A stretch of 11,247 bases of DNA from Bacillota bacterium (lineage in GTDB: Bacteria > Bacillota > Clostridia > Lachnospirales > Lachnospiraceae). The stretch is taken from positions 1 to 11,247 of the forward strand of contig JAEWRS010000136.1 of assembly GCA_023398855.1 (NCBI GenBank). The letters run 5' to 3'. The notes beneath the pieces were generated by a model that was not told the DNA's origin, made no database searches, and saw nothing but the letters and a program-made list of their open reading frames with translations. Positions 1 to 6,398 of the stretch are shown here, one piece after another (positions within the stretch are counted from its first letter, which is position 1; each line of letters opens with the position of its first letter). A program made the position numbers and the translations under genes.

Positions 1-507
1 GGTCTGGTCATGGCAACCATGATGATCCCCATAACGGTTACCATGGTGCCATTGTACAAGATTTATTCCAGGCTGGGTCTGACCAATACGTATATTCCCC
101 TGATCTTGCCTGCATTTTTTGGAAAGGCATATTATATTGTTATTGTGCGGCAGTTTTTCGCGGGTATTCCTAACAGCTTAATTGAAGCAGGGGAAATCGA
201 CGGTGCCACGGAATTCCAGCGTTATTACAAAATAGCGCTGCCTCTGTGCAAGCCGGTTTTGACTACCATTGGAATATATGCATTTTTAGATGCCTGGAGC
301 GATTACCTGTATCCATTGATTTTCATTACAAAACCAGGCATGTATACACTTTCTCTGGGACTTCAGCAGTACATGAGCGAGTATTCTGTGGATTGGGCCA
401 GGCTGATGGCGGCTGCTGTTGTATTTGTTCTTCCTGTCATCCTGTGTTTTGGCATTTTCCAGAGAAACTTTGTGGAAGGTATTGCGACCAGCGGTTTAAA
501 GGCATAA
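1..507 (+). CDS. Carbohydrate ABC transporter permease, MalG type (5' end outside window)
   Basis: This is an inner-membrane subunit of a sugar importer; the partner permease, binding protein and the start of this gene lie upstream of the window. The open frame runs from base 1 without a stop, so the ATG at 10 is internal and not the start. About 168 C-terminal residues are visible. They are mostly hydrophobic, with about four likely membrane segments. Between them is the cytoplasmic EAA loop that docks on the ATPase, beginning at base 184 (E-A-G-E-I-D-G-A, ending in I-A-L-P-L). The C-terminus with F-V-E-G-I-A-T-S-G-L-K is typical of the MalG/UgpE-like (CUT1) family, which usually imports oligosaccharides or glycosides. 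The downstream beta-mannosidase starts 27 nt later, so the two are probably co-transcribed. The substrate cannot be read from the permease; a beta-mannoside-containing compound is an inference from the neighbours. Confidence 0.93.
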   Translation, partial: GLVMATMMIPITVTMVPLYKIYSRLGLTNTYIPLILPAFFGKAYYIVIVRQFFAGIPNSLIEAGEIDGATEFQRYYKIALPLCKPVLTTIGIYAFLDAWSDYLYPLIFITKPGMYTLSLGLQQYMSEYSVDWARLMAAAVVFVLPVILCFGIFQRNFVEGIATSGLKA

Positions 508-522
508 GATGCCGGATTCATT

Positions 523-529
523 AGGAGAG
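523..529 (+). promoter_or_regulatory. Ribosome binding site of the GH2 beta-mannosidase gene
   Basis: AGGAGAG lies five bases before the ATG at 535, which supports that start for the GH2 gene. Confidence 0.8.
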
Positions 530-534
530 AAACA

Positions 535-3045
535 ATGGGAAACATACAATCATTAAATGGAGTCTGGGAATGGTGCCAGGAAGGAGCCGGTCTTGATGCC
601 GGATACACAGGAGAAGTACCGGGAACGCTGATCAGCGATATGCTTCGCAACAGGCTGATCCAGGATCCTTATTGGAGATGTAATGAATATGAGGTCAGGG
701 AACTGATGGGAAGGAATTATCTATATGGAAGGAACTTTTCCGTGTCAGCGGAGGATTTGGGATATTCCGGTGCAGAACTTGTCTGCGCAGGATTGGATAC
801 CATTGCTTCCATACGCATCAATGGATGCCTGGTGGCAGAAACCAGGGATATGCACAGAACCTACCGCTTTCCAATCATGGAATACTTGCAGGAAGGGAAC
901 AACCGGATAGAAATATTATTTCACTCCTCTTTGGATTTTGTCAGGAAGGAAGATCAGGAAAATGATATTTTTTATGCTTCCACCGGCTGTATCCGGGGGA
1001 ATGCGGCCCTTCGAAAAGCCCATTATATGTTCGGCTGGGACTGGGGTCCCCAGCTCCCGGATATGGGGATTTACCGGGACATTGCCATTGAATATCGTAA
1101 CACTGCAAAGTTGGAGGATGTTCATATCAGGCAGGAGCATGAGGACCAGGAGCATGTAAGGCTGAAATTTGAGGTAAAGGTAATGCAGCCTTTTTCCTGT
1201 GGAAAAAACCCGGACAATGGGCAGACCTTGTTTACGGAAGTCAAAATCACAGATCCAGAAGGCAAGCTTGTATGCAAGACGGTCCGCAGCATGGTCCAAT
1301 GGCAGTTTGAAGAGATGATCAAAGAACCAGTATTGTGGTGGCCCAATGGTCTGGGCGATCACCCCTTATACAAGGTGGAGCTCCGGCTGCTGGACCAGTC
1401 GGGAGCCAGCATTGACACTTATGAGTGCCGAATCGGCCTTCGGACCGTGACGGTCAGTACGGATGAAAATGAATACGGAAATGAATTTGCAATCACTGTC
1501 AATGGAATAAAGATATTTGCCATGGGTGCAAATTATATTCCGGAAGACAATATATTAACAAGGGTCACAAAGGAGCGGACAGAACGTCTGATCAAGGATT
1601 GCGCTGCCGCAAATTTCAATTGCTTAAGAGTCTGGGGCGGAGGCTATTATCCAGACGATTATTTCTATGACAAATGCGATGAACAAGGAATTTTAGTTTG
1701 GCAGGACTTGATGTTCGGCTGTAATGTTTATGCATTAAATGACAATTTTGAAGAAGATATTGTGGAAGAAACAAAGGACAATGTCCGCCGCTTAAGACAT
1801 CATGCGTGTCTGGCTTTATGGTGCGGAAACAATGAAATGGAATGGGGCTGGGCAGATGAGTGGGCCAGGATAAAGGGCCATCATCCCAGGTATAAGGCAG
1901 ACTATACGAAAATATTTGAATATATCCTTCCCCGTGCAATAAGGGTTTGTGATGACACCACATTTTATTGGCCGTCATCACCGTCATCGGGAGGCGCCTT
2001 TGACAATCCCAATTCCATTAACCGGGGAGACCAGCACTATTGGGAGGTATGGCATTCGGGAAAGCCATTTACGGAATATGGAGATTTCAGCTTTTGCTCA
2101 GAATACGGTTTTCAGTCTTTTCCTCACAGCAAAACCATTGCTTCCTTTACCTTGCCGGAGGACCGGAACATTTTCAGCAAGGTCATGGAATCTCACCAGA
2201 AGAATCCGGCTGCTAACGGGAAAATATTAAACTACATAGCGGATTATTTCCTCTATCCCAAGGACACGGACTCTTTGGCATATATTTCCCAGATCCTTCA
2301 GCTAAAAGCCATTGAATATGGCGTGGAGCACTGGAGAAGAAAACGTGGGCAATGTATGGGCTCTCTTTACTGGCAGTTAAATGACTGCTGGCCGGTGGCT
2401 TCCTGGGCCAGCATTGACTATTATGGACGATGGAAGGCACTCCATTACGGGGCCCGCAGGTTTTATTCGCCTGTTGCTATTTCTATTAGTGAAGAAAAGG
2501 AGCTTTCCTCCCATGTTTCCTATTACGTTCATAATGATACCAGAGAGGAAGAATGGTGCAGGACTAAAATCCAGTTAAAGGACCGCCAGCTCCGGATATT
2601 ATGGGAAGAGTCATGGGAAGGCGGCCTGCCCCCTCTGTCCGTGGTGAAATGCATGGAGGCAGATTTTTCTTCCTGGACGGATGATGAGGCTGTCCGTTCT
2701 TCTGTTTTCTCTACGTTCCAATTATACAGAGGAGAAGAACTGGCAGCAGAGCGGACGGTGCTGTTTGTAAAGCCAAAGCATTTTGATTATAGGGCCGCGG
2801 CTTATGATGTATCGGTTACTGAGTCAGAGCATTGCTTCCATATCACGGTAAAGGCCCAATGCTTCTGCCAGTATGTGGAGCTTTACTTTAAGAATTATGA
2901 TGTAATTTTCTCTGATAACTATTTTGATATCACATCGCCAAAAGGAATTATGGTTCATGTAAATAAGAAGGACTTTGAGTGTAATATGACTGCGGACTTA
3001 ATTAAAGAAAATCTGGTGGTCAGGAGTGTGGCAGACAGCTATTAA
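535..3045 (+). CDS. Beta-mannosidase, glycoside hydrolase family 2
   Basis: An 836-aa retaining exo-glycosidase expected to remove terminal beta-D-mannose from short glycosides. It follows the GH2 beta-mannosidase layout: an N-terminal jelly-roll (about 1-190), an Ig-like domain (about 190-300), a TIM barrel (about 300-640) and C-terminal Ig-like domains ending around 750-836. The likely acid/base is E434 in W-C-G-N-N-E-M-E-W. The likely nucleophile is E523 in F-C-S-E-Y-G-F. Other family signatures are R-V-W-G-G-G-Y-Y and Y-W-Q-L-N-D-C-W-P-V. The length matches bacterial and animal beta-mannosidases (about 820-880 aa). There is no signal peptide, so it should act in the cytoplasm on imported substrate, consistent with the ABC permease just upstream. 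The next gene starts 19 nt after the stop. Specificity for mannose over another beta-sugar is inferred from family resemblance. Confidence 0.93.
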   Translation: MGNIQSLNGVWEWCQEGAGLDAGYTGEVPGTLISDMLRNRLIQDPYWRCNEYEVRELMGRNYLYGRNFSVSAEDLGYSGAELVCAGLDTIASIRINGCLVAETRDMHRTYRFPIMEYLQEGNNRIEILFHSSLDFVRKEDQENDIFYASTGCIRGNAALRKAHYMFGWDWGPQLPDMGIYRDIAIEYRNTAKLEDVHIRQEHEDQEHVRLKFEVKVMQPFSCGKNPDNGQTLFTEVKITDPEGKLVCKTVRSMVQWQFEEMIKEPVLWWPNGLGDHPLYKVELRLLDQSGASIDTYECRIGLRTVTVSTDENEYGNEFAITVNGIKIFAMGANYIPEDNILTRVTKERTERLIKDCAAANFNCLRVWGGGYYPDDYFYDKCDEQGILVWQDLMFGCNVYALNDNFEEDIVEETKDNVRRLRHHACLALWCGNNEMEWGWADEWARIKGHHPRYKADYTKIFEYILPRAIRVCDDTTFYWPSSPSSGGAFDNPNSINRGDQHYWEVWHSGKPFTEYGDFSFCSEYGFQSFPHSKTIASFTLPEDRNIFSKVMESHQKNPAANGKILNYIADYFLYPKDTDSLAYISQILQLKAIEYGVEHWRRKRGQCMGSLYWQLNDCWPVASWASIDYYGRWKALHYGARRFYSPVAISISEEKELSSHVSYYVHNDTREEEWCRTKIQLKDRQLRILWEESWEGGLPPLSVVKCMEADFSSWTDDEAVRSSVFSTFQLYRGEELAAERTVLFVKPKHFDYRAAAYDVSVTESEHCFHITVKAQCFCQYVELYFKNYDVIFSDNYFDITSPKGIMVHVNKKDFECNMTADLIKENLVVRSVADSY

Positions 3046-3064
3046 GGTTGAGAAAGGAAAAGGC

Positions 3065-4185
3065 ATGGGACTTACAAGGGAACAAATAGAACAGCTAGAG
3101 ACTCCCTGTCTGGTCATTGATATGGATCTGGCAGAAGCTAATATAAAGCGGATGCAGGAAGCAGCTGATAAGGCCGGCTGCCGGCTGCGCCCTCATATTA
3201 AGACGCATAAAATGCCCTTATTTGCCCAAATGCAGGAAAAGGCCGGGGCAAGTGGAATCACCTGCGCAAAGGTGAGTGAGGCAGAGGTCATGGCTGATGG
3301 GGGCATGGAGGACATCTTCATTGCCTACCCAATGGTGGGAGCATTCCGGATCCAGCGGGCAATCACATTGGCAAAAAAGATAAAAAGGCTTATTTTAGCC
3401 ATTGACAGCCTGGAAGGTGCAAAAGCTCTGGAACAGGCGGCTTCCGATCTGGATGTGGTTTTAGAGGTACGTATGGAGATTGATACAGGGGCAGGCCGCA
3501 CGGGAGTTCCATGGACAGGGCTTTGGAGCTGGCGCTTGCTGTTAAGGAGCTAAAGCATCTGGATTTGACAGGGATTTTTACATTTAAAAGCCTCATTCTC
3601 TCTGGCAAACCCACAGAAGATAACCTTTTGGCAGCACAAGAAGAAGGGAACATGATGGCTGAAACAGCCTTGCTTCTGAAAAATGCCGGAATTGAAATAC
3701 AGGATATCAGTGCCGGTTCTTCACCCACCGGCGCCTTAGTGGCGCAGACGGGCATGGTAAACGAGATCCGGCCTGGGACTTATATTTTCGATGATTTTAT
3801 GCTGACAAAGGAACATGTGGCCGAACTCAGCCAGGTTGCCGTCCGTTTCTATGCGACGGTGGTCAGCTGCCACCATGCCCAATATGCCGTTGTGGACGGA
3901 GGAACCAAGTGCTTTCCAACTGATGTGGTTCCGGGCCAGCCGCCCTTTTACTATCCTGGATATGCGGTGGTGGAAGGGGATGACAACTTAAGGCTGTCAC
4001 GGATGAATGAAGAGCATGGCTTTATCACGGCCATTGACGGCAAAACAGGACTGCAGGTAGGGCAGGTGCTTTCTTTGATCCCTATACATGTGTGTACTGC
4101 AGTCAACATGCAGAATTCCATTTATCTCCTTGAAAATGGTTTTCTCCGAAAACAAAAAGTGGATGCAAGAGGAATGCTGGTATGA
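3065..4185 (+). pseudogene. D-threonine aldolase / D-serine dehydratase family PLP enzyme, frameshifted
   Basis: A fold-type III PLP enzyme (alanine racemase-like N-domain) acting on D-threonine, D-serine or related D-beta-hydroxy amino acids. The start at 3065 follows AAAGGA; an in-frame ATG at 3026 overlaps the previous gene and has no ribosome binding site. The first part (3065-3553) contains the PLP lysine K46 in R-P-H-I-K-T-H-K and reads well to G-A-G-R-T-G-V-P. Homology then stops and the frame ends after a short unrelated tail. The second part continues in the -1 frame from the ATG at 3511 (M-D-R-A-L-E-L-A-L) to 4185. It carries the C-terminal metal site H-V-C (codons 4087-4095). Restoring one base in the proline codon at 3509-3510 gives a continuous 373-aa protein, the usual family length. 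The gene overlaps the downstream deacylase by 4 nt. Whether it is an aldolase or a dehydratase cannot be decided here. The break may be a mutation or a sequence error. Confidence 0.85.
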
Positions 4186-5792
4186 GTGATATTCTGATTA
4201 AAAAAGGACTGATTTATGATGGAAGCGGATGTCTTCCATATCAGGGAGACATTCTTATAAATGGGGAAACAATTGTTGGCATTGCCCCTGATATTGAAAA
4301 GGAAGGTGCCTGGATCATCAATGCCGAAGGAAAGGCGGTAACTCCTGGTTTCATTGATATTCACCGGCATTGCGACATTGCACCTTTTACTAATCCTCAT
4401 TTTGGGGAGACAGAGCTGGCCCAGGGAATCACCACCACGTTTGTGGGTAACTGCGGCCTTGCACCTGTGCCATCCACAGAGGAGTGCCGGAAGGAGCTGT
4501 ATGATTACTTAGAACCGGTGATAGGGACAGCCCCCGGAGACCTGGCTTTTGAAACCTATGAAGATTACGGAAAAGCATTGGGGGCGGCGGATCTTCCCAT
4601 CAACATGGGCTTTTTTGCCGCTTCAGACAGTATAAAGGTGGCCCTAAAGGGCTTTGGCAATAAGGCGTATACAGAGGAAGAACTGATAAAAGCCCAGGAG
4701 TATGTGAAAGACGCAATGACACAGGGCGCTTTTGGTGTCACCCTGGGAATTATGTATCAGCCGGAATGCTATTCCAGCCAGGAAGAGCTTATTGCAGTGG
4801 TAAAGGCTGTGGGAGAAAGCGGAGGAATTCTCTGTACCCACATCCGGGGAGAAGGAGACAGCCTGGTGGAATCTGTGGAGGAAGTGATCCATGTAGCGTC
4901 AAAGGCAGGGGTTCCCTTACACATCAGCCATTTAAAATCTACTGGAATCAAAAACTGGAACCGCAAGATATTTGAGGCCATTGAAAAGATCAATGAGGCA
5001 AGGAATGCGGGACAGGATGTTACCGCAGACTTTTATCCTTATGATGGAGGCTCCACCACGTTGCAATCCCTGCTTCCGCCCACTGTCATGGAAGAATCCT
5101 CAGAGGCTCTGGTGAAAGGCTTATCAGGGCCTGAAGGGAAGCAGAGGCTGCAGTCAGAGCTTGGAAGGTTTCACTCAGGCTGGGACAATATGTCGGAAAG
5201 CATTGGCTGGGACCGGATCATCATCAGCTCCGTGACCAGAGATAAGAACGCCTTTATGCAGGGGCAGACCATTGCTGCTCTGGCAGAGCAGCTGGGATAT
5301 GAGGTGCCTTCTGATCTGGTGGCAGATTTGCTTGTGGAAGAAAAGGGGAAAGTGGGGATCATTGTTTTAAGCATGTCCCAGGAAGATGTGGACGCAGTGG
5401 CCAGGCTTCCCTTTACCGTTCTGATTTCCGACTCCCTGTACGGCGGTGACGGAAAGAATGCCCATCCCCGTCTTTTGGGGACAACGGCCAGATTTATAAA
5501 TGATTTCGTTTTAAAGCGCAGGGTGCTGTCCATGGAAGAGGCCATTAAAAAGATGACTTTTCTGCCGGCAAAACGGATGGGCCTGGAGGACAGAGGACTT
5601 TTAAAACCCGGATACCATGCGGATATCTTGGTGTTTCAGCCAGAGAAGTTCCTGGATCATGCGGATTACACCGGAAAGCATGACCCATGCACTGGCATGG
5701 AGCTGGTGCTCATGGGAGGAAAAAAGGTGCTGGCAGACGGCATTGTCGTGGACAGTACCGCAGGTAAGTGGCTAAGAAAAGGCTTTAAATAA
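4182..5792 (+). CDS. N-acyl-D-amino-acid deacylase (D-aminoacylase), amidohydrolase superfamily
   Basis: A 536-aa zinc-dependent cytoplasmic hydrolase that removes the acyl group from N-acyl-D-amino acids, giving a free D-amino acid and a carboxylic acid. The amidohydrolase signature P-G-F-I-D-I-H-R-H-C-D supplies H61, H63 and D65. C91 in F-V-G-N-C-G-L-A-P matches the bridging cysteine typical of D-aminoacylases. H220 (T-H-I-R-G-E-G-D) and H250 (H-I-S-H-L-K) are the next metal ligands. D417 in I-S-D-S-L-Y, followed by H-P-R-L-L-G-T, is the likely catalytic aspartate. All key residues are present, so the enzyme should be active. The start codon overlaps the stop of the PLP gene (ATGA), which indicates translational coupling and a shared pathway: the product could be the substrate of the PLP enzyme. 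The acyl group and side-chain preference are unknown. A dihydroorotase or other amidohydrolase is less likely because of the C91 motif. Confidence 0.92.
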   Translation: MSDILIKKGLIYDGSGCLPYQGDILINGETIVGIAPDIEKEGAWIINAEGKAVTPGFIDIHRHCDIAPFTNPHFGETELAQGITTTFVGNCGLAPVPSTEECRKELYDYLEPVIGTAPGDLAFETYEDYGKALGAADLPINMGFFAASDSIKVALKGFGNKAYTEEELIKAQEYVKDAMTQGAFGVTLGIMYQPECYSSQEELIAVVKAVGESGGILCTHIRGEGDSLVESVEEVIHVASKAGVPLHISHLKSTGIKNWNRKIFEAIEKINEARNAGQDVTADFYPYDGGSTTLQSLLPPTVMEESSEALVKGLSGPEGKQRLQSELGRFHSGWDNMSESIGWDRIIISSVTRDKNAFMQGQTIAALAEQLGYEVPSDLVADLLVEEKGKVGIIVLSMSQEDVDAVARLPFTVLISDSLYGGDGKNAHPRLLGTTARFINDFVLKRRVLSMEEAIKKMTFLPAKRMGLEDRGLLKPGYHADILVFQPEKFLDHADYTGKHDPCTGMELVLMGGKKVLADGIVVDSTAGKWLRKGFK

Positions 5793-5802
5793 AAAAAGGA
5801 AG

Positions 5803-5841
5803 CCCCTTGCAGGGATACCTATATGCCCTGAAAAGATGGGC
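5803..5841 (+). other. Overlapping small hairpins before the RidA gene
   Basis: The 66-nt gap between deacylase and RidA holds four complementary blocks: CCCT (5804-5807), CAGGG (5810-5814), GCCCTG (5825-5830) and GGGC (5838-5841). AGGG can pair with the upstream CCCT (3-nt loop) or with the downstream CCCTG. In the second case the stem is extended by ATA/TAT with loop CCTA. GCCC can instead pair with GGGC. There is no T-run, so this is not a standard terminator. The stems are short; a role in mRNA stability or in controlling RidA translation is only a possibility. Confidence 0.35.
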
Positions 5842-5858
5842 AGAAAGAAGGAAACGAC

Positions 5859-6320
5859 ATGAATATTTATGAAAAACTGAAGGAACTTCATATGGAACTC
5901 CCGGCAGCTCCGCCAAAAGGCGGAGTGTATTCCCCGTGCCAGGAGTTTGGAAAGAACCTGGTGTACATATCAGGGTGTGGCCCGGTGGTTGGAACGGAAC
6001 GTATATCAGGAAAGCTGGGTAATGAATTTACCATGGAAGAAGGAAAGACCTTTTCCAGAAATGCCATGTTAAATGTTCTTGCAGTGCTGCAGGATAAAAT
6101 CGGAGATTTAAACCGGGTCAAGTGTCCAGTCAAAATTCTTACCTTTGTGGCGAGTGCGGATACCTTTTATGAACAGCCGGCAGTGGCAAATGGAGGAAGC
6201 GAATTATTGGCAGAGCTTTTTGGCCAGGAAAATGTACCGGCCCGTTCCGCCATTGGCGTGAATGTATTGCCTGGCAATATTCCCGTTGAGACTGAAGCTA
6301 TATTTGAAATCAAGGAATAA
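5859..6320 (+). CDS. RidA family protein (YjgF / UK114), long subtype
   Basis: A 153-aa protein of the Rid superfamily, whose best-known members hydrolyse reactive enamines/imines such as 2-aminoacrylate made by PLP-dependent dehydratases. The N-terminal L-P-A-A-P-P and the length (about 150 against about 128 for classic RidA) fit the longer YjgF-like subfamily. R129 in P-A-R-S-A-I-G-V and E144 in P-V-E-T-E-A-I-F stand exactly 15 residues apart, as R105 and E120 do in E. coli RidA, so the deaminase site looks intact. AAGGA at 5848-5852 precedes the ATG. The protein is expected to be a cytoplasmic homotrimer. Its place after a D-amino-acid deacylase and a D-amino-acid PLP enzyme suggests that it clears the intermediate of that pathway. 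Long-subtype members have little biochemical characterisation, so the exact substrate is open. Confidence 0.9.
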   Translation: MNIYEKLKELHMELPAAPPKGGVYSPCQEFGKNLVYISGCGPVVGTERISGKLGNEFTMEEGKTFSRNAMLNVLAVLQDKIGDLNRVKCPVKILTFVASADTFYEQPAVANGGSELLAELFGQENVPARSAIGVNVLPGNIPVETEAIFEIKE

Positions 6321-6353
6321 TTTTTTGGATGAGAAATTGAGGGAAAGCCGTGT

Positions 6354-6371
6354 GAACCTGCCTGCAGGTTC
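6354..6371 (+). other. Perfect hairpin in the GH9 leader
   Basis: GAACCTG (6354-6360) pairs with CAGGTTC (6365-6371) around CCTG, whose outer C and G can also pair. It sits in the 78-nt gap between RidA and GH9, 16 nt before the AGGAGG. A second GGTTC (6380-6384) could compete for GAACC. No T-run follows, so it is not a normal terminator. It may be a stability element or processing site. Confidence 0.4.
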
Positions 6372-6387
6372 GTCCGGCTGGTTCATC

Positions 6388-6393
6388 AGGAGG
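6388..6393 (+). promoter_or_regulatory. Ribosome binding site of the GH9 gene
   Basis: A full-consensus AGGAGG lies 5 nt before the ATG at 6399. It is the strongest Shine-Dalgarno in the operon and fixes the start. Confidence 0.85.
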
Positions 6394-6398
6394 CAGAA

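Noticed and set aside
3026..3064. An upstream in-frame ATG as the start of the PLP enzyme
   Set aside because: It lies inside the end of the beta-mannosidase gene and adds 13 residues unlike the family. The ATG at 3065 has its own AAAGGA and gives the usual N-terminus.
3503..3514. Programmed -1 ribosomal frameshifting in the PLP enzyme gene
   Set aside because: There is no slippery heptamer of X-XXY-YYZ type (the site reads GTT-CCA-TGG) and no evident downstream stem. A one-base deletion or error is simpler.
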